Positions 12,784 through 22,903 of a stretch of 64,000 nucleotides of DNA are shown here, one piece after another. Origin of the DNA: Umbilicaria muhlenbergii (lineage: Eukaryota; Ascomycota; Lecanoromycetes; Umbilicariales; Umbilicariaceae). The DNA lies in assembly GCA_000611775.1 (NCBI GenBank), contig KK106982.1:4286996-4350995 (forward strand), written 5' to 3'. Within the stretch, counting starts at the first letter, position 1; every line of letters starts with the position of its first letter. The notes under the pieces were generated by a model. The model did not search any database, was not told where the DNA came from, and saw only the letters and a program-made list of their open reading frames with translations. The position numbers and the translations under genes were made by a program.

Positions 12784-13809
12784 GTTCACGCAAAATTGTG
12801 ACTGTGCAAGGGAAAAAGAAGTAATGTGGATCCGTTGTTTGTCTTGTACAGTTTCTGATGAAAACATACCAGGAGGCTTTTCACGCGAAGACATTCAATG
12901 AGGAGGTGCAGACGCCGTTCGTGCAATTATCAAGTAGACAGGCTTCAGGGGCAAGGAATAGATACCTTTAGCCCTGTGACTGATCAAGATCTTGATTTCA
13001 TTGATTAGATCTCTAGTTCTGCCTATCATGTCATCATTTGTGTCACCGTCCTTGCTGGGAGTGCTGCGCTTTTCAGCTGCATATTACATTTTGCAAGTCT
13101 TACGGCGGTGACTACTCTGTGTGAGATAGCATTCAACACATGTTGGTCCCTTGTCTCCCAGTCACACGCCAGCTCAAATGCACAATGACGCCTCACCTTA
13201 CAGCTGATGTGCATGGTCGGATCCTGATGGGGCTTGGTGGACAAAATTGATGAGGGATTAATCTCCGTCCAAGCCAGAAGGAGGATCAACCTCCGTTCAA
13301 GCTAGAAGGATGCTGTCGCTCACTCTGTTGGCATAGCCTGTCTGCGTTGAGTGAACAGTGGGAAGTGGCACAGCTTTGGCTGACCCATCTGACACTAACA
13401 TGTCACAACATGGTAGCGTCACTGACCTACACATGCAGCCACAATTTCTGTGAGATGTGAATCTGCATTCATGTTCTAAATCCAGAGAGGTGGATCTTCC
13501 TGGGCCGCCTGTGACTAGAAATCAGGCCACAGTCACTATGCACCTGCCGCTTTCTAAAGACTATCATGGTGTCAGGCTACAACCTTTGCCTTCTCATTGA
13601 TCGAAAGCCTTCTGGTATAGGCACCGCTCATTACCTTTACACAGAAAAGATCACACCCATCTTATATCTGAAGTCGGTGTGATGGATTGATACCCGGATC
13701 CACTGTTACTACATCTTGAGCTGCCTTTCAGTTTGATCGGCTGAAGCAATTATGTACTGAAGCTCTCCTAACACTTTCACCTTGTTATCCAACAAATCTC
13801 ATAGCAATC
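12784..13809. promoter_or_regulatory. Divergent promoter between HR-PKS and rhodopsin-domain gene
   Basis: About 1 kb with no coding frame worth keeping. The two flanking genes are transcribed away from each other, so this stretch must hold both promoters. A TATA-like CTTATATC lies at 13661-13668, about 150 bp before the plus-strand ATG. A 28-bp tandem duplication sits at 13255-13310. No binding site for a known regulator was recognised. Confidence 0.6.
13255..13310. repeat. 28-bp tandem duplication in the PKS promoter
   Basis: Two adjacent 28-bp copies (13255-13282 and 13283-13310), each ending AGAAGGA, differ at four positions, all transitions between C and T. Confidence 0.8.
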
Positions 13810-15090
13810 ATGGGTTTCTCTTTCCCAGGAACGCCCAACCCTAGCACTGGAGGTCATGCATACTGTATTGTCTTGATAATCATACCTATAATCGCTGTAA
13901 TGCTACGATTCTGGTCCCGAGCACTGTCTTCAAGTCCGCACAATGCTCACTTTTGGTGGGATGATTGGTGTGCTGTGATTGCCTTGGTACTCATATTCAT
14001 GTTTGTACTATGTAGCAGTGTATTACTAACCTTCTTACAGATCCTGTGTCTGGCTGAGAAATCTCTCGATCTTGTTATTATCAACCTGGGACTTGGCCAG
14101 CACATCACGCTCCTCCCTCCTGAAAATACTGAGCAAATCCTCAAAGCCCTCTGGATTGCTGAAATGTTCTTCGATGCTGGCATGACGTTTGCGAGGTACT
14201 CGGTAATACTGTTCTACTCTCGTATTTTTGTCACGCGGCAAAAGACCAAATTCCGCTACGTCTTATGGGCCCTCCACGCGCTCAACACGGCATGGCTCAT
14301 CGCATGTGTTCTCACAACGATATTTGGCTGTATTCCCGTTGAACACTTCTGGAATCGCACCAACCCCGGCTCATGTATTCTAACCCAGCACCTTTGGCTG
14401 GGTAGCGCCAGCACCGCCTTCTTCCTTGATCTCGCAGACCTTCTTGTCCCGATACCAATGCTCTGGCGCTTGCACCTGCGCCCGGCGGTGAAGGGCCTCA
14501 TAGCGATGGTCCTCGTGATTGGTTCCGCCGTCATCATCGTCTCGCTCGGTCGGCTGATCGATACCATTGTGAATGGCGAGGCTCTGGACGGAGACATCAC
14601 CTATTATGGCGTGCAACTCCTCTACTGGCCGATGAGCGAGACATCCGTGGCGATCCTGTGCATCTGTCTGCCTAGCATATTCTTTCTGTTCCGTCGGGGC
14701 GTGCAACAGGGCCCTCGCGCACTTCTCTCGCGTACCAAAGGATCGAGTAAGAGCAGCAAGAACAGTTTTCTGGCTGACTCACGCTTTACAAACCGTTCAA
14801 CGGGCCGGAAGCCGCTCTATGAACAGCATCTCGAAGACTCCAGTGCCATCCACATGGGCGCGACAGGTGTTAGGAACACTAGTGACGACAACATTCTACC
14901 CACGAGCCTGGAAATTCACCGGGTCTACGACAGAGAGGGCGGGAAGAACTACACCGCCCTTGTGAGGAAGGGAAGTGGCGCTAAGACTATGAACGGGAGT
15001 ATAGAGGAGGGAGATGCAACACCTCATCTAAACAAGATCTTTGTACGAACAGATGTGAATGTCCACCAAGAGGGAGGCGAGAGGGTGTGA
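13810..15090 (+). CDS. Fungal rhodopsin-domain (Pth11-like) seven-helix membrane protein
   Basis: The best model is exons 13810-13986 and 14041-15090, 408 aa. Family features: helix 1 near VLIIIPIIAVMLRFWSRA, then WWDDWCAV (the conserved Asp-Asp-Trp after helix 1), GLGQHI, a Trp-Ile-Ala-Glu segment before helix 3, GCIPVEHFWN in the extracellular loop, DLADLLVPIPMLWRLHL, and a last helix near IVSLGR. The C-terminal 130 residues are a hydrophilic, presumably cytosolic tail. The 54-nt intron (GTACTC..TTACAG, with CTAAC branch site) is a multiple of three with no stop, so retention would only add 18 hydrophobic residues. Proteins of this class are often found beside fungal metabolite clusters. 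Whether this one senses something or is an accessory membrane protein is unknown. It is divergent from the PKS. Confidence 0.85.
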   Translation: MGFSFPGTPNPSTGGHAYCIVLIIIPIIAVMLRFWSRALSSSPHNAHFWWDDWCAVIALVLIFMFVLCSSVLLTFLQILCLAEKSLDLVIINLGLGQHITLLPPENTEQILKALWIAEMFFDAGMTFARYSVILFYSRIFVTRQKTKFRYVLWALHALNTAWLIACVLTTIFGCIPVEHFWNRTNPGSCILTQHLWLGSASTAFFLDLADLLVPIPMLWRLHLRPAVKGLIAMVLVIGSAVIIVSLGRLIDTIVNGEALDGDITYYGVQLLYWPMSETSVAILCICLPSIFFLFRRGVQQGPRALLSRTKGSSKSSKNSFLADSRFTNRSTGRKPLYEQHLEDSSAIHMGATGVRNTSDDNILPTSLEIHRVYDREGGKNYTALVRKGSGAKTMNGSIEEGDATPHLNKIFVRTDVNVHQEGGERV

Positions 15091-16498
15091 GGGGGAATGA
15101 AGGGCCACTGAGATAGCACACAGCGACTAGTAGTGGTTGCATCATGTCTCTAAAATTTACTCAATGTCTGTTTCTTATTATTCGCTAGTATTTCGATAGG
15201 CAGCAGGTCTTGGAGTCATCGGAATAGAACGTCAGACGTCGGGCGCTAGTTCCGTGATGCATGTAAGGGACTCGGACATAACCTTAAGTCATGCATGGAA
15301 AGGGGACCCCCCAGGCAAATCTCCTAGCGAGCTCTTGCGAATCTAAGTACCGCTACAAGTGGCAATCTTCAGCTGAGGCCCCCTCCTGAAATCACAACAG
15401 CAAAAGTGATTTATCTAAGTTCTTGAAAGGAAAGTGGAAGAGATCTGCAGCTTCTACTGTTGCAATGTTAACTGATCCTAAATATCTGACTTGAATGTTG
15501 AGTGGTGGAGGGGCCCCTCAGCTGACTACTCAGCAGTTCTCTCTCTATGCATGATTTATGTCCGATTCTCTTACCTCTGCAAAGCCACCATTCACGCGCA
15601 GCCCACCACCGCCGATCTCACGGAAAGAGAGCCTCACACCTGCTCCACAATCTTTGGCGATGACATGCATATCATCATCTTAGGGCGAAATCATGGGGCT
15701 GCCAAGCACACCCACTTGATAATGCGACTCCCTGAATATGAATGGTACAACCCCAACGGAGTAGGAGCGTTGCTGCTGGCGATCATTCTAACACCACCAT
15801 GACCACCATGACCACCATAACCACCATATTGAGCGAAGCAATGGCGCCCTACACGGGCATAATGCATGCGTAGCTTCATGCTCCCTGGTTGATAAACAGT
15901 CACCATGCGGCCCGTCCCTCCGTCCCTCCCGCTCACCACATAGCAACCACTCATCGCTCTTCAGCCTCGCGCATGCATGTGCACTGAGACACACTGTGAA
16001 CCCTACAAGCTGAACAGACGGTGCCGCTGCTAGCCTGGTTGTTCGGCAGATATACTATGCAGCGCGGAGAATAAGGAGAAAATGTTGACGCACATATGCG
16101 GCGCATGCTCGTATTTGGATGGAGAGCGATCGGCGCTGGGGATCGACGATTGGGGTGCACCGTGGGGGTTCAACGGGCGTGGAGAGGATGGCATGGGAAC
16201 ACCTACGGAGTATTGTGTCGATCACGCAATTCGACTATAGATGCAGACTTGTTGGGGGGGCCTAGCTCCTTTGGCTGTGAGGCTCCACAAGCTTTGAAAG
16301 TATGGACCTTGCAACGGGAGGCATGGGGCTCCCAGAACTCTGAAAAATGAATGACTGTACTAACAAGTCCATACCCAAAGATCCTAAAAGGTTCTAGGAG
16401 TAGCGCCTGGGTATTGGCTATAACACAGCAACAGAATCTTAATGAAGCCGCGTACCATTCACACATGGTTCTATTCCATCAAGCCGATCTCGCAACAC
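15091..16498. other. Intergenic, no gene seen
   Basis: 1.4 kb between the 3' ends of the rhodopsin-domain gene and the MFS gene (convergent). Only short, unconvincing ORFs are present, plus one short 9-bp repeat array at 15793-15828. Confidence 0.5.
15793..15828. repeat. 9-bp tandem repeat (ACCACCATG-type, four units)
   Basis: Four tandem copies of ACCACCAT(G/A). In the minus frame they would read as Gly-Gly-His/Tyr, but the surrounding ORF has no other sign of being real. Confidence 0.8.
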
Positions 16499-18224
16499 CT
16501 AACTATTCTGAAGAAACGCCCTATCCTTCTTCAGAAACAGCGACAGCACCAGCGCCAACCCCCCAGTCGCCGCAACCAGAATAAATACATCCCGCACCGC
16601 CACTGAAATCACCGCAAGCACGGCAGCCTGTTCCTCCATACTCAGGCCCTGCAGTAGGCTCGACCCGGCGCCCGCAACAGCTTGCTGAATCGTAGCGAGC
16701 GGCAAGCCTGGCAGCACCGCTGCAATCCCTTTCGTCGCGAGGTTGACAAACAAGCTGGTTCCTACTGCGATCGCCAGCGCCGTGCCCGCTGTCTGCACGA
16801 GCGCAAGGAACGATGTCACCTGCGACTGATCTGCCGGCGGGCTGCAAGCCTGGCCGACAGCGTAGCCGGCCTGGGTGAAGAGGCCGGCGCCGAAGCCGAG
16901 GATCACGCTGAAGCCGTAGATCCGCGCGTTCGGAACAGTAGGGCTGATCGTTGTCATGAGGCCGGCACCGAGAGTAGCGAGAGCGCTGCCAGCGAGGTAC
17001 CAGGGTAGGGGACGGGAGAATTTCTCGAAGAGGGCGCCATTGAGGAGTAGACCGACGACGGTGGCGAAGACATAAGGGAGGAGCCGGACGCCCGAGGAAA
17101 GAGCCGAGGCGCTGTCGACGAACTGAAAGAAGAGAGGAAGGAAGAAGATGGGCAAGATTGTGCAGGTAAGACCAAAGGCGGTTTCAGCGGCGAGGATGGC
17201 TATCTCAAGGCGGGTGGCGAGGTGGGCGGGGAGCAACCGGTTTTCGGCGGAGACGAGGAGGGAGAAAGCTTGTTGTAATGCGAGGATGATCCACAGAAGG
17301 ATGCTCACCACGAATAGTGTGATGCTTGACCCGCTATTCCACGCGTAAGTGGAGCCACCGAAGGAGATAGCCATGGTGAGGGTGAGGAAGGCGCCGGTGA
17401 AGAGCACCGCGCCTACAAAGTCCATGGTGAGAAGGCGCTGAATACCCTTTTGATTTATGTGCGACGGGTTGGAAGGGAGGAGAAGAAGGAAAAAGGGGGC
17501 GGCGACGGCAGAGACGCAGAGGTTAAGGTAGAATCCCCATCGCCAAGTCGCGGAGCTGTTGGCAAAAGCGCCGCCGATGATGGGACCAAGGCTGCAAATT
17601 GTTAGCTCAACAACCGTAGCTGCTGCACAGAGTGGCCTACACGGTTCCAATGCACCATACTGCACCCACGAAGCTGGCGTAGAGCGGCCGCTCCTTGACA
17701 GGCGTGAGAGCCGCGAAAAGACTATACGAACCGACGTACATGCCCGCCCCGCCCACGCCGGCGATGACTCGGCCCACGATCAGAGCATTCTCGGATGGAG
17801 CTGCTCCGCAGAGTGCGGATCCGACGTCGAAGATGATGACTGCGGCAGAGTAGAGGAGCTTGTTGTCGAGTCTCTCATAGAGTTTCCCCCTACCCGAGAA
17901 GGTCAGCGCACCAGCGACTCTGGGGATCAGTCCTGAGTACCAGATAGGGTTGAAGCAGCTCTGTCCAAGCCCGTATCCGGCTAAGATCCAAGTCAGCTTC
18001 TCGAGTTGCCGAAGGTCCTTGATGATGGCAGGGAGGACGTTGGCGAGGATCGTGTTGTCCAGCGCGAAGAGGAACGTCGAGGAGAGGATTGAGAGCACGA
18101 GAAGCACCCATGTCGCGCCTGTCACGCTTCGAGATTGGATGCCGTCGTCTGCCTTCTCCCGAACTTGAGGCGTTGGAGTACCATCGGTAGCGCTAGGTTG
18201 CCCTTTTGATGAAGAATCGGTCAT
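16499..18224 (-). CDS. MFS transporter, DHA2-type (14 TM) drug:proton antiporter
   Basis: Exons (minus) 17941-18224, 17641-17889, 16499-17591 give 541 aa, the usual size. Helix 1 is LLVLSILSSTFLFALDNTI, with the DNTI motif after it. Splicing the 51-nt intron at 17890-17940 restores the motif A-like IWGKLYERLDNK. Motif C-like VGRVIAGVGGAGMYVGS and TVLGPIIGGAF (formed across the 49-nt intron at 17592-17640) follow. The first intron is a multiple of three with no stop; leaving it in would put 17 residues into the loop between helices 2 and 3. The location beside the PKS fits export of the metabolite, or self-protection. The actual substrate cannot be read from sequence. It is divergent from the SDR gene. 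Confidence 0.9.
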
Positions 18225-19489
18225 CTTAACGGCCGGGAAGAGTTGTCACAGTCTCTCTACAATTCCTGAAGTCCAGCTGCAGACTATAAGTTCCAGCCAG
18301 CCTCAATGTTCAGGCCTCGTGAATGTAGCCGCGAAATTTACTGTATTTTATTTCCGAGAAGTATTCAGATCAAAGACCGGCAGGCTCATCTATTTGAAAG
18401 TAAGAGTTCTCACCTTCACAGGAGAAAAACTGCCAAACCTGCAGCTATGTGAACATGGACATAGACAACCCCCCTTTTTTCCAGTTGATGAAGCTGTTGA
18501 CTCGCAACGTTGTCAGCCCGGGTGCTAGCTTGCATGCTTGTGGCAGCGATCAGCCGGCGTATGGCCAGACGGTTTAACAACAATGTAGCAGTATGGATGA
18601 CATAGAGCATCCTTGACCTCGTTTCAAGCACAGACGAATAGTCTCCGCAATCGAAGCATGGTGAACGGGCTGCGCCGCAGGTGAGGGGGCTGCTCTCTTA
18701 TCATCTGTGTTTCATTCACATCCTGGATGAAGCTCCAGCTGCGAATCAAGCATCCCTCAGAAAGCCTGCTGCGGATGATGCATGACGGACTGTTGGCTGG
18801 CAATCAATCAATCAACCAATTGTCATGTTGCATTAGGACGACGGTTACAGGGGTAGTAGTAACACAAAGTGGGACGGAGATCCCATCATTCACTGCCTCA
18901 GGCTACACAAGAACGACTCTTATATCGACAACAAAGAATGATAAGGCAACTCACCTTCATTAGGTTTACAGCTCCTGCACATCCTGCACATAATCGGGTC
19001 GACCCGAACCCGAATTTGGATATTCAAGAAGTTCATTGGAGCTATGCTGTACTACTGATCATATACGGGACTGCTGTGCCATTGCACTTGTGAAGCAGGC
19101 CCGATGGCTTCAGCTAGCAGTAAGTAGTGCAGCGGCGTGTAGCTTCTTAGGTGAGCTTACACGGAATTGTCATGCATATGCAATGTTTCACTGTGGCGGC
19201 GATCATCATTCGGAGTGAGCACCCGCCGTTTTCCCCTCAATCCTGTGATGATCCAGCTGAGCCGGGCAGGCAAAGACGTGTAGGTATTACCAAACTTGTA
19301 ATGGAGGGTGGGGGTGAGCCTCAACTTGCTCCTCTGCGACACAAAGTTGTATCAGACTTCAGGCCTCTTCAATTCTCAGTCACAAGTTATTTTAGAAGTT
19401 GAGGCTCCTTAGAAAGTCATCTTTGCTCAGTTCTTGTACACGTTCACCTGATCTTGAACAACTCAACAATCTTGAGTAGCTTCTGCAGT
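18225..19489. promoter_or_regulatory. Divergent promoter between MFS and SDR genes
   Basis: 1.26 kb without a supportable gene, between oppositely transcribed MFS and SDR genes. It holds a perfect CGG-N6-CCG palindrome at 18994-19007. ORFs here are short and overlap on all frames. Confidence 0.6.
18994..19007. promoter_or_regulatory. Palindrome TCGGGTCGACCCGA (CGG-N6-CCG)
   Basis: A perfect 14-bp palindrome with inverted CGG half-sites spaced by six bases, the layout used by some Zn2Cys6 regulators such as Ppr1. It lies about 480 bp upstream of the SDR and 770 bp upstream of the MFS start. No Zn2Cys6 gene was seen in this window, so the link to a regulator is inference. Confidence 0.45.
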
Positions 19490-20573
19490 ATGGCGTCTTT
19501 CCAGACCTCTGGCATTGCTCTAGTGACTGGAGTTAGTACTCTTCCTCTATCCGCCCTTCTCTGAGCCTCTTCATGCCAACTTATTCTCGCAGGCAGCCGG
19601 CGGAATCGGTCTCGCCGCCGCCAATGCTCTAGCTGAGGCGGGTGCATCCGCCATAGTCTTCGCCGACATTGATGAGGCGCGTGTGCGATCAGCGGCAGAG
19701 GAGAGCCGTAAGCTAGCCATACACGACAACTACCAGGCACGTGGCTGGCACGTCGACGTGACGGACCAGGGAAGCGTAGATGAATTGGTCAAGAAGACAG
19801 CGAAGATGTTTGGCCGCATTGACTATCTTGTGAACAGCGCTGGAGTGGGTAGCCTGTGTATTCTTGTTGTCTGCTCCGGCGGTCAGCTGAGTTGACAAGA
19901 GGAGAACATTGCTTACGCATTTATCATAGGTACCGCAAGATTCCAACACTCCCATTCCTGACACAGACATTGCAGAATACGACCGTGTCCAAGCTACCAA
20001 TACTCGCGGCATGCTTCTTGTCTCGCGCGCCGCCGCCGAAGTCATGATAGCGCAGGAGCCGCGCTCATTCTGTCACAGCCACACAGGCGCGGAGAAGGAT
20101 CTGGGCCGTGGCTGCATCGTCAACATTACGTCAGTGATGTCATACGCAGGCATCCCGGGGAAGGTCGCGTACATGGCTTCTAAGCATGCGGCGATAGGAG
20201 TGACAAAGGCTAGCGGTGAGTTTCTTCATTCCGTCCGTCTCCGTCGACGCCCCTAGAAGCCCAAGTCCTGAATTCAGAGCGAGTTCTAACGTGAGAGATA
20301 TGGAATGCAGCTCTGGACCTAGCGAGTAAAGGCATTCGTGTCAATGCGGTTTGTCCGAGTTGGGTCAAGACCCCGATGTATGAGAGAGATTGCGCGAAGA
20401 ACCCATTCATCCCAGCCTTCATTGAGGGTGCAGTCACCCTGGTGAAGAGGCCGGCTGAGGCAGAGGAAGTTGGGGAGAGTGTGGTGTATCTGTGCAGCCC
20501 AGCGGCGAGCTATGTGAATGGTATTGGGCTGATCATGGATGCCGGATTGACACTGACTGTGCATCTGGGTTGA
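19490..20573 (+). CDS. Short-chain dehydrogenase/reductase (cluster-associated)
   Basis: Exons 19490-19531, 19593-19844, 19930-20215, 20311-20573 give 280 aa. The classical SDR signature is assembled across introns: TGAAGGIG (Rossmann glycines, formed by joining exons 1 and 2), ADIDEA (acidic residue after beta-2), DVTDQ, NSAG, a catalytic Ser in NITSVMSYAG and YMASK (YxxxK). PSWVKTPM and LIMDAGLTLTV follow near the C-terminus. It probably carries out an NAD(P)-dependent oxidation or reduction of an alcohol or ketone, possibly on the PKS product. Intron 2 uses a GTGGGT donor, chosen because it is the only one that keeps the frame. Divergent from the MFS gene. Confidence 0.85.
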
Positions 20574-21237
20574 TCTGCTGCACAGGAAAGCGGGAGGGTT
20601 TTGCCTCAGTTAACTCAGACCACATTCCGAAGAGGTGGCTGCGCCACAACTAGTCCTTTTCAAGGACGTCTTCTCCATACATAAAGGTATTTAGATGAAC
20701 TGAGCCATCAGATCTGACGTCTATGAATGAAGTAGATACTGTCATAGTGTGAGGCGCTAGTGTATTGGATCACTGCGCAACCGCTAAGCCAAAAGACTCC
20801 AATACTGCCTTTATGGTGCTACGATCGCGCTTAGTCACTGCCGTCGCAGCGCACGCCTGACAATTAAAAATGATATTCTTACTAAACAAATAGAAAATAA
20901 ATACTAAAACCCTGCACAGAAATATTTTACTGCAGTAATATGTGAAAACACGTATAGAACTGTTAATGCTAAGTTCAATGTGTTGTTATATTATGACATG
21001 TCTTTCAAATATTATTTTGCTCATCTTATATCTCTGTAAACCCATGTATTCCTTTTCAGCTTAGTGCAACATGACTAGCGCATCGCGGTTCGCGAAGACT
21101 TCGAAGAAAAAATATATGTTAGTGCATTGTTCAGTAATCTCCTCCTATCAAACGACACAATCTACCACAGAGTCAGGCCTGCTGTACGAAGTAATTGACA
21201 CTGTGTGACACTGTATTCGTTCAATCGCTCCTTCATC
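20574..21237. other. Intergenic, AT-rich stretch
   Basis: No gene seen. About 20860-21060 is distinctly more AT-rich than the flanks. A TGGCTTAGCGG motif on the minus strand near 20794 resembles a pol III A-box, but there is no matching B-box, so no tRNA is called. Confidence 0.5.
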
Positions 21238-22371
21238 ATGTACGTCTTATATGGCTTAAGTCTTGCTCCCACGAGCTAACACACCTCCTTCAGGTTCTCC
21301 CTTCGCCGAGTCGCCTTCCGTGCCCTCTCCCTTCCATCGACTTCGATCTCAACAAAAGCTCGTTCTATCACTACTGTCACTCGATCAACGCTCGCACGAC
21401 CTAGTCGACATACGTCCATCCTACTGGTGCAGAGGAGATTTGCAAGTGAAGATGTTGCTCGATCAGAATCCGAAGCAGAGGAAACCGCTACCTCAGATGC
21501 ACCCAAATCAGCAGACGAAGATGAACACTCGACCATTGCTTCTGCCATCTCATCCACAACCCAAAACGTGACTGCGAGGGCGTCTGACGCCGCTGAGAGT
21601 ATTACGCAAGCCATGGGCAGTGCGCGGGACACAGTCACGGAAGCCGCACAAGCTGCTGCTGGGACCGTAGGCTCGGGCTTCAGCAGAGGTCCAAATTCAT
21701 CAAACCCAGAAATTTCTAAAAGTCTCTATGTCGGGAATCTGTTCTTCGACGTTACAGTTGAGGATCTGAAGAAGGAAATGGAGAGATTCGGGACAGTTCT
21801 CGACACTAGGATTGTTATGGATAACAGAGGTCTTAGCAAAGGGTATGTCCCCGTAGTGTATTAATCACACAACTAGTGACGCATCCGACTGACGACCTTC
21901 CCATTAAGATTTGGCTACGTTGATTTCGAAACCCAGGAGCAGGCAAAACAAGCCCAGGAGAGCATGAACCAGGCAGTATTCGAGGGTCGACGTTTGAGCG
22001 TGCAGTTTACCCGACCGAGAGAGGACCGGACCTTTTCTGGGGGTTCGACGCCAAGGAACTCGCCGAGTAAGACGCTATTCATTGGCAACATGTCGTTTGA
22101 GATGTCTGACCAGGATCTCAATGATATGTTCCGCCAGATCAAGAACGTTGTCGACGTGAGAGTGGCTATTGATCGGAGAACCGGACAACCAAGAGGTTTT
22201 GCCCATGCAGACTTCGTCGACGTTGCCAGCGCGGAGAAGGCCTTCGAGGAGCTGAGTGGTAAGGAAGTCTACGGCAGGAGGCTTAGGTTGGACTACAGTA
22301 CGTCAAAGTTGAATCAACAAACGAGAGAAAGCAGAGGACCGCGCGGAGGCGATGAGGGATCTAGGTATTAG
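21238..22371 (+). CDS. Two-RRM RNA-binding protein, probably mitochondrial
   Basis: Exons 21238-21239, 21294-21842, 21909-22371 give 337 aa. The start codon is split AT|G by a 54-nt intron (GTACGT..TTCAG). Reading on from the unspliced ATG hits a stop after 13 codons, whereas splicing gives MFSLRRVAFRAL followed by about 50 Arg/Ser-rich residues with no acid until FASED, an excellent mitochondrial targeting sequence. RRM1 (about 143-220) has RNP2 LYVGNL and RNP1 KGFGYVDF. RRM2 (about 238-313) has LFIGNM and RGFAHADF. An acidic, Ala/Thr-rich helix-like segment lies between presequence and RRM1. A likely role is mitochondrial RNA handling, since tandem-RRM organellar proteins act in mRNA processing or stability. 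Intron 2 has an AAG acceptor. Confidence 0.85.
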
Positions 22372-22903
22372 ATCTGCTTCTCTTGTGAGGAAAGAAGGGT
22401 GCGATATCGAAGCGATCAGGTTCTCTTAGGGGTTTGTCTGTAGTACATGGTCGATCCGGGCTTGCTTCTAGCTGTGCGGATCTTGTCGTGTACCTATGGG
22501 TACATTTCATGCAAGCTTCATAATGTACAATAGTTAGCGTTGACCAAGACCTCTGGGAACAAGTAATACATCTCTCATCTCTCATTTCTCACCTCTTGCC
22601 AACTTCCGGTCTATGTCGCTGTAAGAATGATCGATCACGAAGAGTGAGAGCGGGACTCGTGATTGAAGCAGGCACGCCAGCCTCAGCCCGGAAGGGCGGG
22701 ATTGGAAGGCCGAGGTCGTAAGGCTGCTGTACGTCAAACCTCGGCGATGCTCAAACCCCACACGGTCCCGCTGTTTCTTCATGCAAAAACATTCCCATCT
22801 TCAAGGCCGTTCTTTGCTCGGAATCTATCTCTTAGCTAGCCTGGAGTATACACGTCAGCATAGATTGCGCTCTGTTCTGTAACCACCCCAACCGCACGTC
22901 GAG
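22372..22903. other. Intergenic, 3' RRM / 5' PEX5
   Basis: No gene seen. The region contains the 3' UTR of the RRM gene and the promoter of PEX5. Confidence 0.5.

Noticed and set aside
20750-20850. tRNA-like A-box (minus strand)
   Set aside because: No B-box or cloverleaf could be found within tRNA distance.
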